From: CAZPAH01 sp964584495 | Lineage (GTDB): Bacteria > Krumholzibacteriota > Krumholzibacteriia > Krumholzibacteriales > Krumholzibacteriaceae | Assembly: GCA_964584495.1 (NCBI GenBank) | Contig: CAZPAH010000068.1 | Coordinates: 1-15,713, forward strand | Direction of reading: 5' to 3' | Length of the DNA: 15,713 bases | Shown: positions 6,013 through 13,542 of the stretch, piece by piece | How the letters are laid out: each line of letters starts with the position of its first letter | Position numbering within the stretch: position 1 is the stretch's first letter | Program-made: the position numbers and the translations under genes | The notes under the pieces: generated by a model | Databases searched by the model: none | Seen by the model: only the letters and a program-made list of their open reading frames with translations | What the model was told of the DNA's origin: nothing

Positions 6013-9000
6013 TTATCTCAAAAGAACCATCTTCCTCGTTCTATCGAAATCCCCCGACAGCAGCCTGAAGAAGTAGATCCCGCTCGCCGCCTTCGAGCCG
6101 TTTGCCGTCGCGCCGTCCCAGACGATCGTATGCTCTCCCGGTTCGAGGACACCGTCGACGAGGGTATTCACCAGCCGGCCGGCGATATTGTAGACCTTAA
6201 GTGTCGCATGCCCTTTCTTTTTCAGCGAGAATCTTATAGTCGTCGCCGGGTTGAACGGGTTCGGATAGTTCTGCTCGAGCCGGTTCGGGAATGGGGGCGT
6301 TTCCACATCTCCCGTGATATAGGTATTGGTTCCGTTCCCCAGCCAATCGATGACGTCCTTTACGACCCTGCTCCTGACGATGGGAGCACCATTCACCATA
6401 TCGCGCATGTACATCAAGCTGAATCCGAACCACGCGGTTCTCACGGTGTATCCTTCGTAATTGAGGGATTCCGAAATGATGCCGGCATACCGGGGAACCC
6501 CGCCGACATCCGGATATCTCAGGGCGTGCTGGCCGGCTCCCGAGCACTCCAGCACGTCGAAGCCGTTCAGCACGGGGCATCCGCCGAATACATAGAACGA
6601 GTCGGAGGCGAAAGCGGTCGACGACATTCCATGCACATCGGGCACTATATCTCCTCCTCCCGACACCCCGCCCGTCAGTTCGAAGTAGCTATCATCCTCG
6701 AGCGTCACGCCGCAGATTGCAAGGAGGTTGGCGGCATAGGGGGAGCTCAGCCCGTAAAGCTCCTCGGCCGTGTTGTTTCCGAGGATCCACAGCCCGCAGC
6801 GGTGGTCGCTGTACCAAAGCCAGTTGTACAGGACAAGGCAGTCGTTCGTCTTGTCGGTACGCACCGATCCGTCGGTTATCGTATTGTCGGATAGATCCCC
6901 ACTGTCCCATATGATATCGTGGTATCCGGCTATCAGTTGGAATAGTTTGGCGCGGCTTGCGAGGCCGTTGGTTATTGTGGAAGTTGGTTGATTTACGTCA
7001 TAGCGGTCGGGCCGGTTTGATGGAGGAATCACCACGCCGAACGCATCCTCGAAGTAAGGCTCGTTAGCCCCGCCGGAGCTTCCGACCCCGTGATAGTCGT
7101 TCACGAAGAGGATATCACTAGCCAGTGTAGGCAGGCAGGTGAACTCGAAGTAGACACCCTCCGTTTCGGCTCCGGGAGGAAGTGTCGTAACCTCGTCGGC
7201 GAAGTCCAAAGCCTTGAAGTAGTACTCGACGATATATCCCCTAGTAAGAAGGGAGTCGTTAATATCGAAACAGAACAGCTCATTGTCCTTAATATCGGGG
7301 TACAACGGCTCGCCCCTGAATACCGTCCACTCGCCGTCGTCTTGGTAATATTCCCCGTAGGTCCCTTCCAGCGATGGACCGTATAGATCCGGCTTGGGGC
7401 TGGATGGATCTCCGATATACCGGCAGCGAACATGCATAAAAATATCGAAGATATAGTCGGGGTAAGCTCCCGTCCGGTAGATCCCACCTCCGAGGGGTGA
7501 GTAGCACGTCACCACTATCGAATCCCCCGGATAGATCGAGGGATCAGAATGAGAATGAAGATCATTGGCCATATCGGCGCGGACATACGATTCCAAATCC
7601 AAACCATCTTCGGGGAAGTTATCCTGAAATAGCGCCCATTCTTGGTAGCTCCACTGTGGACCGACCGTTTTATACCTCTGCACGCTGATATTATCTATCC
7701 ATGGAGCGGGCGTATGATCTGCGCAGGTGCAGTAGACATCGTACCATATGGAGCACATGTCGACGACGCCAACTGCGATCTGTATCGAGTCGATATCGCC
7801 ACCGATCATCGAGCCTATATCGGCTAACTTCATATAATAATCACGGTCGCTACCCTGAAAAAGGTAATTATCGCTCTCCCACCGCTTCGGACATCCATTT
7901 TCTATTCCCCTAACCTGCCAGTAGTAAGAGACGCAATTGCGTATCGTGTTATCCCGGTAGACCCCGAACTTCAGTAGAGCCCCGCCGAGATCGTCGAGGT
8001 CTGCGGCGGGTATGTCGGCATCTTGAACTTCATCGTTCGCCGTCGAATAGAGAGTTATGTCGATCGGCGGGGAAACGATCATCTCGTCCTGGCATGGGGG
8101 GTCGGAGATCTCCTCACCCTTGCAGAAGGGCGTGACGTAGAGCCCCGGATAATCTGTGCTAGGGATACCGGATCCCTTGAAGAATACCACCTGGGTCTCG
8201 AAATTATCACCACAGGGATCCTTATCCTGAAGGCCCATTTCGAGTCCCGAGTAATTCCCGAACGATTCTTTTACACCGGCGTGCCATATCCCGCTCTCCT
8301 TGGCTCCGACCGGGGCCGATTCGAAATCCTCGTAATCGTAATTACCGAAGTAATCGTCTATCGAGATATCGTCTATGATGCACGCTCCATCTGTAGACCA
8401 ACGTCCATCCTGCCCGTCCCAACTACCGTCGGATGTAAAATGGATCTTGAACTTTGTTTTAACAAGGTATGTAGCTCCCGGCATCTTATCGGCAAGAAGG
8501 TCATCCGTGCCCGTATATATAACCATATTGGAAGCAGTCGGACAATCGATGGTATAGCTCGCATCGATCAGTACCTGGCCATCGAACCAATCGAGCTCCT
8601 CCCAATTCAATCCACCCCTATCGTACAAAATCCGCGTCTTATCATAGTCCGGTTCCGAATCGAAAAATCCCTTGAAGGAAAAGGTTATCGGGGGAGCAAG
8701 GGTCACGGGGTCGCTTACTATATACTGGTTCCAGTATGACCCGTATCCCGGCGCATTGACCCATCCGCACATATAATCATCATAGGAATCGGGTCTCGCC
8801 CCGCACCAGATCGACTTCGATCCATCGAGGGGATTGAGATTGCCGTATATCCCGCCGCCTAGGCCCGCGAAGTCGTCGACATGGAAGAAAGTGTCGACCT
8901 GCGCGGTATTGTCAACCCTGGTCCAACCCTGCCAGTCCATAATCTCGAAGTCGTACCTCACAATATTGTACGTGTCGGCGGCCGAAGAGGTGAAGGCGGG

Positions 9001-10206
9001 TTTCTTTAGCTCATCCGACTGAAACTCTGTTGATCGATCGATACTTATTATCCTTCTTTTCAAGCCGCCCCTGGGCCTGCCCCTTTCGGATGCCGCATCA
9101 GCCCGCGATCCACAGACGGCCAGTGCCAGCGCGCCGATCAGTATTATGCATGCCATCTTATCGAGAGCGGTCTTTCTTCTTATGAAAACCGCCGAGAGAA
9201 AAATAAGCAAAATCACGAGAATCAAGAAGAGCGACGTGGAGAGGACCGGAACATACTCGCCCTCGATGATCTGAACCAGCTGAACGCAGGTATCGTAAGC
9301 TACCGGTTCGGAGATGGTCCAGGTTACGATCGTAAGGGTGTCCATGTCGCCTTCCAGGGACGATGTTGCATCGAGAACGGCGTATACATTACTGCATTCA
9401 CCGGTGGGCAGATCGGTCACGGCACCCGTCGTATCGAGGGCCGAGCCGATATGCCCTAGGCTCGTGATCCTGTAGTTGAAATCGTCACTGCCGATGCCCG
9501 GTCTGTCATTACAGATCGAAAACTGGATACCCGCCGCCGGCCATCCCTCGTCTATGAATGTGAGTGTGTCCTGTTGAATCTCCACCGAAGGCGGGGCCTC
9601 CACCACCTCAATGATCCAGCGCGTGGTCGAGTAGTAAGGAATTCCGCCGTACAAGTTGGGATCCTCGCAATCGCCGCTTCCCGGGGAGCAGTCGATATCG
9701 GCGTCGCAATAGGCCATAACCGCCGTTACCGTATCGATTTCACCTACCTCTGCTTCCTCCGGAATCGTCACATAGATATCCTGCCACCAAAGGTAACTTG
9801 AGGCCAACAGATAACAATCATCCAGCCAGGGATCGGCGCCTATCAACCATCCTTTGGAGTCATATGCGTGAACGCAAAAGGTATCCTCCTCAGTGCATGT
9901 TCCGGAGGCGAACCCGAAGTTCGCCGGGCCGATCGTCTCTACCAGAGTCTCTCCGGCAACTCCCGTCGAGATCCCCCCTGGAAAAGGGACATAGAACGCC
10001 GGATCCCCTTCCTTTGACGGAAAGGCCGCAAACCCTTTAACCCCGGTAGTCCCCTTGCCGTCATCCCGTGGAGATACCCTGGTTGCCCCCTCTTTAAGGA
10101 TCCCCGCATCATCAGCGGCCGTACCGGCTTCTTCGAACCCTATTGCGACCGCTGCCATGACCAGGATAAATAAGATCGTTCGACGACTCGAGAGCAGATC
10201 ATGCAT
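6013..10206 (-). CDS. Large secreted multidomain protein with internal CTERM-like sorting signal and C-terminal type IX-like sorting domain
   Basis: A 1397-residue surface protein of unknown function. ATG at 10206 follows AAGGAG (complement 10215-10220) at eight bases. Residues 1-31 are a signal peptide. Residues about 85-315 are Cys-rich beta domains (DTVTAVMAYC, DTLTIVTWTI). At 319-345 a VPVLS motif, hydrophobic helix and RRK form an IPTL/PEP-CTERM-like tail. It is followed at Met351 by a second signal-peptide-like stretch ending ADA (371). Residues about 408-860 contain jelly-roll-like modules, each with an IDDISI/IDNISV strand. A Rossmann-like module (ILFVNDYHGVG, YHDIIWDSGD, CGLWILGNN) lies near 1050-1200. 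The last 86 residues (from 1312; YPNPFNP, VYNIAGRLV, ASGIYFF, TRKMVLLR) are a FlgD-Ig/type IX sorting domain. The frame may represent two ancestral genes; a separate product could start at 9156. Confidence 0.8.
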   Translation of the reverse strand: MHDLLSSRRTILFILVMAAVAIGFEEAGTAADDAGILKEGATRVSPRDDGKGTTGVKGFAAFPSKEGDPAFYVPFPGGISTGVAGETLVETIGPANFGFASGTCTEEDTFCVHAYDSKGWLIGADPWLDDCYLLASSYLWWQDIYVTIPEEAEVGEIDTVTAVMAYCDADIDCSPGSGDCEDPNLYGGIPYYSTTRWIIEVVEAPPSVEIQQDTLTFIDEGWPAAGIQFSICNDRPGIGSDDFNYRITSLGHIGSALDTTGAVTDLPTGECSNVYAVLDATSSLEGDMDTLTIVTWTISEPVAYDTCVQLVQIIEGEYVPVLSTSLFLILVILLIFLSAVFIRRKTALDKMACIILIGALALAVCGSRADAASERGRPRGGLKRRIISIDRSTEFQSDELKKPAFTSSAADTYNIVRYDFEIMDWQGWTRVDNTAQVDTFFHVDDFAGLGGGIYGNLNPLDGSKSIWCGARPDSYDDYMCGWVNAPGYGSYWNQYIVSDPVTLAPPITFSFKGFFDSEPDYDKTRILYDRGGLNWEELDWFDGQVLIDASYTIDCPTASNMVIYTGTDDLLADKMPGATYLVKTKFKIHFTSDGSWDGQDGRWSTDGACIIDDISIDDYFGNYDYEDFESAPVGAKESGIWHAGVKESFGNYSGLEMGLQDKDPCGDNFETQVVFFKGSGIPSTDYPGLYVTPFCKGEEISDPPCQDEMIVSPPIDITLYSTANDEVQDADIPAADLDDLGGALLKFGVYRDNTIRNCVSYYWQVRGIENGCPKRWESDNYLFQGSDRDYYMKLADIGSMIGGDIDSIQIAVGVVDMCSIWYDVYCTCADHTPAPWIDNISVQRYKTVGPQWSYQEWALFQDNFPEDGLDLESYVRADMANDLHSHSDPSIYPGDSIVVTCYSPLGGGIYRTGAYPDYIFDIFMHVRCRYIGDPSSPKPDLYGPSLEGTYGEYYQDDGEWTVFRGEPLYPDIKDNELFCFDINDSLLTRGYIVEYYFKALDFADEVTTLPPGAETEGVYFEFTCLPTLASDILFVNDYHGVGSSGGANEPYFEDAFGVVIPPSNRPDRYDVNQPTSTITNGLASRAKLFQLIAGYHDIIWDSGDLSDNTITDGSVRTDKTNDCLVLYNWLWYSDHRCGLWILGNNTAEELYGLSSPYAANLLAICGVTLEDDSYFELTGGVSGGGDIVPDVHGMSSTAFASDSFYVFGGCPVLNGFDVLECSGAGQHALRYPDVGGVPRYAGIISESLNYEGYTVRTAWFGFSLMYMRDMVNGAPIVRSRVVKDVIDWLGNGTNTYITGDVETPPFPNRLEQNYPNPFNPATTIRFSLKKKGHATLKVYNIAGRLVNTLVDGVLEPGEHTIVWDGATANGSKAASGIYFFRLLSGDFDRTRKMVLLR
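9094..9252 (-). other. Back-to-back CTERM-like sorting signal and second signal peptide inside one reading frame
   Basis: Residues 319-371 of the large protein. VPVLSTSL, a run of about 19 hydrophobic residues and FIRRK have the three parts of IPTL/PEP-CTERM tails, which normally end a protein. Six residues later, Met351 (codon 9154-9156) begins MACIILIGALALAVCGSRADA, a good signal peptide with an A-x-A site. No stop lies between them in this frame, but TAA occurs one base out of frame just before ATG (GATAAGATG). There is no convincing ribosome site before 9156. Either the two genes are fused, or a stop was lost by mutation or sequencing error, or the two helices form a natural membrane hairpin. 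Confidence 0.65.
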
Positions 10207-10332
10207 AAAGAAATCTCCTTAGGTTGATTCCCCCATGATGCAACCGGGAAATTAAAATTCCCATGGCAGGCTTCCTATTTAAAACAACCTAAACCTGCTA
10301 CAGGAAACATAGTGTAAATTCTAAGCGAACAG
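10207..10332 (-). promoter_or_regulatory. Structured 5' leader of the large surface-protein gene
   Basis: If transcription starts just downstream of the -10 at 10333-10338, the leader is about 120 bases. It contains a GCAGG/CCTGC stem with a long AT-rich loop (roughly 10265-10302), GGGAA/TTCCC (10246-10250 with 10258-10262), and immediately adjacent GGTTG/CAACC (10222-10226 with 10241-10245). The last stem closes just before the AAGGAG ribosome site at 10215-10220. The arrangement could control translation. I do not recognise a known riboswitch. Confidence 0.35.
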
Positions 10333-10341
10333 ATTATATCA
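10333..10341 (-). promoter_or_regulatory. Extended -10 promoter for the large surface-protein gene
   Basis: The minus strand reads TGATATAAT: a perfect TATAAT hexamer (complement at 10333-10338) with the TGn extension at 10339-10341. The -35 region seventeen bases upstream (TGGTAA) is weak, as is common for extended -10 promoters. It points at the start codon at 10206. Confidence 0.5.
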
Positions 10342-10418
10342 CAAGGTGTTAGGAATTACCAGGATATTATTACATGAAACGACCTATCAGATTGCTCGAT
10401 GCCAAAATCAAAACAAAG

Positions 10419-10428
10419 NNNNNNNNNN
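10419..10428. other. Assembly gap (ten Ns)
   Basis: Ten undetermined bases join two contigs. The true gap length is not known from the sequence. It cuts the alkaline phosphatase gene at or just before its stop codon. Base composition and codon choice differ between the two sides. A short plus-strand frame starting at 10374 (MKRPIRLLDAKIKTK) also runs into the gap, but it is too short to be called a gene. Confidence 0.95.
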
Positions 10429-11534
10429 TGCACGTACATTATCATTGCTTTTCCGACAATCGTATTGTCCCCAATGCCCGCAAACACGAAGCTTCCCGGG
10501 CCATAGGCGAATATAGGCACCATGGATGCCGTGTGTTCATGAGTTGTAAACCCTGTTTCGGTGACTTTTTGGTCTAAAATCGAGCCATCATGGACGGCAA
10601 AGCCACCGGTCTCATGATCCGAGGTCGCGATGACAAGCGTCTGATGATCGTCCTCCGCGAAATCCAAGCCGACCCCCACGGCGTCATCGAAATCCAACAT
10701 CTCGGCAATAATATCATCCTGATTGTTTTCATGCCCTGCCCAATCAATCTGGGATCCCTCAACCATGAGGAAAAACCCGTTCTCGTTTCGGGAAAGTATC
10801 TCGATGGCTTTAGCGGTCAACTCGGATAATCGAGGCCTTCGCTCTTTTGCTTTTGATGGGTGATTAGGCGAGAAGAATCCCGCTGCCGCCCTAACATCGC
10901 CGAGATTCAGGAATTCCTCTGCGGAAAAAATGACCTTCATCCGCTTATTGAGCTCTTTTACGAGGTCCTTATCGTCCTTCCTTTTACCGCCATTTTTTGT
11001 TTTGGGAATGAAATAGCTCCATCCGCCGCCAAAAAGGACGTCGATGCCGCTTTTACAAATATGCTCGGCAATAATCTCCTGTTTTTGTCTATTATCCACA
11101 TGAGCGACAAAAACCGCCGGTGTGGCGTGTGTAATCGAACAAGAAACCACCAGCCCTGTCGCTTTCCCTCGTTCTTCTGCATATTCCACAACGGTCTTGA
11201 GATCTTTTTCTTCTTGCGAAACGGAAATTGCGCCGTTGCACGTCTTATAGCCGGTCGCCAGGGCCGTACCGGCCGCCGCGGAGTCCGTGACAAAAGCGTC
11301 TTGTGGATGCGTTGTGAGTAATCCGACAACCTTGAACCTTTCGAGGTTCAACTCTCCCTTCTCTACTTTGCCCGCAGTTATGTGGGATACCCCCATACCA
11401 TCACCGACAAACAGGATAATGTTCTTGGGTATGGCATCCTCCGCGGCGTAACCGGGTATGAATCCAAGAGTTGGGATAAGAGCCAGCAAACATAGCGCGA
11501 AGATAATCCTGAATGTCCGGTTCGGTCTTTTCAT
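10429..11534 (-). CDS. Secreted alkaline phosphatase, PhoA family (C-terminus in the gap)
   Basis: 368 residues are visible. The ATG at 11534 is preferred over an in-frame GTG at 11546 because GGGTGG (complement 11543-11548) is then correctly spaced. Signal peptide 1-31 (GYAA). All key PhoA elements are present: NIILFVGDGMG with metal ligand Asp45, VTDSAAAGTA with nucleophile Ser85, HATPA at 136-140, MVEGSQIDWAGHEN with Glu259, Asp264 and His268, TSDHETGG with Asp306 and His307, and HEHTASMVP with His334. It is an exported Zn/Mg phosphomonoesterase that releases phosphate. The sequence reaches DNTIVGKAMIMYV, close to the usual end of the family, before the Ns. Residues read beyond the gap do not look like this family. 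The small membrane-protein gene ends 24 bases before the ATG, so it is probably the last gene of the operon. Confidence 0.92.
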
Positions 11535-11558
11535 AAATCTATCCACCCTTTAAGAGCA

Positions 11559-11720
11559 CTATTTGTTCTTGCTCACTAATACAAGTCCCGCGATCGGAGC
11601 TAAAAAGAATCCGAAGAAAAACCAGCCCCAAGCGTTTCGATTGGTATTCTTTGCCCAATTCGCACAAAACAGCCCGAAAAGAAAATTAACATAGCCGACA
11701 GTCGCATAGTTCCTTTCCAA
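11559..11720 (-). CDS. Small membrane protein (53 residues)
   Basis: The C-terminal part GLFCANWAKNTNRNAWGWFF followed by a hydrophobic run and LVSKNK fits a type of short membrane protein I have seen in many environmental bacteria: one cysteine, a WA..T.RN..WFF core, two membrane-spanning stretches and a lysine-rich end. Function unknown. I choose TTG at 11720 because AAGGAGG lies five bases before it (complement about 11726-11732). The longer frame from ATG at 11759 would overlap the CYTH gene by 26 bases and adds a poorly hydrophobic leader encoded over that ribosome site. Its start lies 13 bases after the CYTH stop and its end 24 bases before the alkaline phosphatase ATG. Confidence 0.6.
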   Translation of the reverse strand: MERNYATVGYVNFLFGLFCANWAKNTNRNAWGWFFFGFFLAPIAGLVLVSKNK

Positions 11721-11733
11721 ACCAACCTCCTTC

Positions 11734-12270
11734 TCATAACTCAGTCTGATGCTCTTCATTTCTCTCGTTCAACAAGTCCACGTATGGTCGGTCAATAAGC
11801 GCACTGCCCTCAATTCCAAGCTTCTTCATTAATTCAGTTGCCTCCTGAACACCGACCTCTTCATCCTCGTCCTCCTTCAGCACCACCTCTAGCTCTAAAA
11901 ATGTACCAAGACCTTCAACTTTGTCAATGTGAACTCTTGTACGCCCGACCATATACAAGGCGCGACGCTTCCGCACCCGGCCCACCTCACCGTATGCACG
12001 GGTAAGCATACCATGCAGCATATCGACCTCATCAATCGGCACAATTTCGTAATTGCAAGTCCTCGGACCTTCAGTGCCTGATCTATTATAGAAAATCAGC
12101 TCGCCTTTTCCATCTGCAAATGCTCGTAGCTTCAAGCGCCCGTTGTTGCACAAGAAGAAGGTATCGTCTTGTTCAATATTCTCGGGCCCCGAGTCAGCGA
12201 TCCGTGAAATCCGCTCGACTAAATCGCCGGCAGACCGAATTGACGCTTTAATTTCCACGTTTCTAGCCAT
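11734..12270 (-). CDS. CYTH-domain protein (class IV adenylate cyclase / triphosphatase type)
   Basis: A 178-residue CYTH tunnel-fold protein. The N-terminal signature reads N4-V-E6-I-K8, that is the ExExK motif with the first Glu replaced by Asn, a variant common in the CyaB-like subgroup. Further tunnel residues are GRLKLRAF (Lys47, Arg49), VGRTRVHIDKVEGLG (Arg110, Arg112, Asp116) and FLELEVV (Glu126, Glu128). The family binds triphosphates with divalent metal. Members are adenylate cyclases, thiamine or inorganic triphosphatases, and many are unassigned. The sequence cannot tell which. An acidic stretch (DEDEEVG) at 134-140 lies before the last helix. It starts 12 bases after the methyltransferase stop (GGTGA as a modest ribosome site). 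Confidence 0.85.
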   Translation of the reverse strand: MARNVEIKASIRSAGDLVERISRIADSGPENIEQDDTFFLCNNGRLKLRAFADGKGELIFYNRSGTEGPRTCNYEIVPIDEVDMLHGMLTRAYGEVGRVRKRRALYMVGRTRVHIDKVEGLGTFLELEVVLKEDEDEEVGVQEATELMKKLGIEGSALIDRPYVDLLNERNEEHQTEL

Positions 12271-12282
12271 ATTTCACCGGCA

Positions 12283-12954
12283 CTATACAATGTGGTTATT
12301 TGCTTCGGCCGAACAAGACTTGTTTGCCGTTCCCATTTTCATGCCCTTGACAACGATAAAAGCGCCTTTTCCGAAGCCTTCCAAAATGGTTTTTGGTGAT
12401 TCTCCATGGATAAGGGTTTGTAAGACATTAGTGACCGTAAACCCCGATTCCTTAAGATACTGAAGAACTTCGGTAGCTGAGAAAAAGGTCGCATTTTTAT
12501 AGAACTTGCTGCTTTCCTCCTTCTCGATATATTTCCTGCCCAACTCGCTTTCTCTGTCCACAAATCCGACGATGACGAAACCACCAGGCTTTAAAACCCG
12601 TAAGGCTTCTCTAAAGGATTTAACGACATCGTCGACAAAGCAGATGGTAGTCACCATCACTACAAAATCGAATAGCTCGTCGTAAAAGGGCAACTCTTCC
12701 GCAATGCCGGGAAAAACGTCGACGCCCCGCAATCTGGCTTTTCTGGCCATCTTTTCCGATGGCTCGACTCCGATCCTTATCCCAAGCGGTATCGCGAATT
12801 TGCCGGAGCCGGCACCAACTTCAACGCCATTCGCTCCGGCGGGAGGCATAAGCCGTCGGATCGCCTCAAATTCCGCTTGATAGAAATCAATGTGATAATC
12901 GAACCAATTGTCATACTCGTCGCTGTATTTTTCGAATGGTTCAATATTGGGCAT
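12283..12954 (-). CDS. Class I SAM-dependent methyltransferase (UbiE/Methyltransf_11 type)
   Basis: 223 residues from ATG at 12954. GGAG (complement 12961-12964) lies six bases before this ATG and would overlap the alternative TTG at 12966. Motif I is GVEVGAGSGK (43-52), with Glu64 as the probable ribose-binding acid. GIAEELPFYDELFDFVVM (83-100) matches the usual motif II region, and VLKPGGFVIVGFVDRES (120-136) is the post-motif typical of Methyltransf_11. The N-terminus (FEKYSDEYDNWFDYH) matches small-molecule methyltransferases with a capping helix. Substrate unknown. It is encoded directly before the CYTH gene, and an 80-base gap with a perfect palindrome separates it from the upstream membrane-protein gene. 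Confidence 0.85.
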   Translation of the reverse strand: MPNIEPFEKYSDEYDNWFDYHIDFYQAEFEAIRRLMPPAGANGVEVGAGSGKFAIPLGIRIGVEPSEKMARKARLRGVDVFPGIAEELPFYDELFDFVVMVTTICFVDDVVKSFREALRVLKPGGFVIVGFVDRESELGRKYIEKEESSKFYKNATFFSATEVLQYLKESGFTVTNVLQTLIHGESPKTILEGFGKGAFIVVKGMKMGTANKSCSAEANNHIV

Positions 12955-13018
12955 AGAATACTCCAAAGGGAACCGGTCAAGAATTCTCAGATCTTAGGAT
13001 CGTCTGCCGCGGACAAGA

Positions 13019-13032
13019 GTCAGTCGACTGAC
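13019..13032. repeat. Perfect 14-bp palindrome
   Basis: GTCAGTCGACTGAC equals its own reverse complement. After one A-A mismatch, two more pairs (AG/CT) extend it on either side. It lies two bases after the stop of the membrane-protein gene (13035) in the transcription direction and has no T tract. It could be a protein-binding site or a 3'-end structure. Confidence 0.6.
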
Positions 13033-13034
13033 AC

Positions 13035-13427
13035 TTAACAAATCCGTCTTATCTTGGCGGAATATATCGGGGCCAAATAAGTGACAATCAACACCAAAGC
13101 CCAAAATCTGCCTTTTGCCATATTGTAGTCCGCTAGAAGTCTGTCCCAAGAATGCCCGAATAAATAGTGCCCCGCTAAAAATTCAAAAGCGATCGTCAGT
13201 ATAATCCAATATAGCCCTATGGCTCGAGCATCACTGCAATTTTTTGGCGCTATCCATGTTATCAGCACACTAGTGATAATAAATATTAATAAGCATAAAA
13301 CCACCGTGCTGATAATATGCCCGTTTCGTTCGCCGATGTTCGGTGTAATTACATAGTTTCTGACAATTCCATTTAGAATTGCCACAACCGATAATAGGAT
13401 CCAGGTCAATGTCGCTCTAATCAACAT
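13035..13427 (-). CDS. Four-helix membrane protein of unknown function
   Basis: 130 residues with four predicted membrane spans at about 5-24, 38-60, 69-89 and 107-124. The last loop and helix (HYLFGHSWDRLLADYN, KGRFWALVL, APIYSAKIR) form a pattern that I believe recurs in small hypothetical membrane proteins of many bacteria, but I cannot name the family. The invariant-looking His, Trp, Asp and GR.W residues lie near the membrane face. ATG at 13427 is preceded only by a weak GGAAA. It belongs to the minus-strand gene row, with a 110-base structured gap before it and an 80-base gap after it. Confidence 0.75.
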   Translation of the reverse strand: MLIRATLTWILLSVVAILNGIVRNYVITPNIGERNGHIISTVVLCLLIFIITSVLITWIAPKNCSDARAIGLYWIILTIAFEFLAGHYLFGHSWDRLLADYNMAKGRFWALVLIVTYLAPIYSAKIRRIC

Positions 13428-13444
13428 GGTTATTATTTCCGTTC

Positions 13445-13542
13445 ACCTAACAATCTCATTAACGGCAGCTTTAGCTTGGCGCGCCGGATGCCCCGCAGCC
13501 GGCGCGACATGCCGGATCCGTCGACTGTGAGCTGCTGTTATA
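13445..13542 (-). repeat. Long nested hairpin overlapping the SnoaL-like gene's stop codon; weakly attC-like
   Basis: On the minus strand the element begins at the stop codon (ATATAAC) and ends near GTTAGGT (13445-13451). TAACAGCAGCT (13540-13530) pairs with AGCTGCCGTTA (13470-13460) over eleven positions with one G-T pair. Inside it, CGCGCCGG and CCGGCGCG (13480-13487 and 13499-13506) form a perfect 8-bp stem with an 11-base loop. A TAAC at the gene's stop and a GTTA at the other end recall integron attC sites. However, the outer stem has no unpaired spacer, the first box is off consensus by one base, and no second site or integrase is seen. It may instead be a REP-like or RNA-level structure. 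Confidence 0.4.

Noticed and set aside
8023..8739. Plus-strand open frame of about 238 residues inside the large surface-protein gene
   Set aside because: It is the complement of a region with clear repeated jelly-roll-like strands (IDDISI) on the minus strand; no ribosome site or recognisable fold.
10356..10418. Continuation of the alkaline phosphatase frame to the left of the Ns
   Set aside because: The residues there (FDFGIEQSDRSFHVIISW) do not resemble the phosphatase C-terminus, and the frame across a gap of unknown length is arbitrary.
10374..10418. Start of a plus-strand gene (MKRPIRLLDAKIKTK) running into the gap
   Set aside because: Only 15 codons, weak ribosome site, and a good minus-strand promoter lies just to the left; too little to call.
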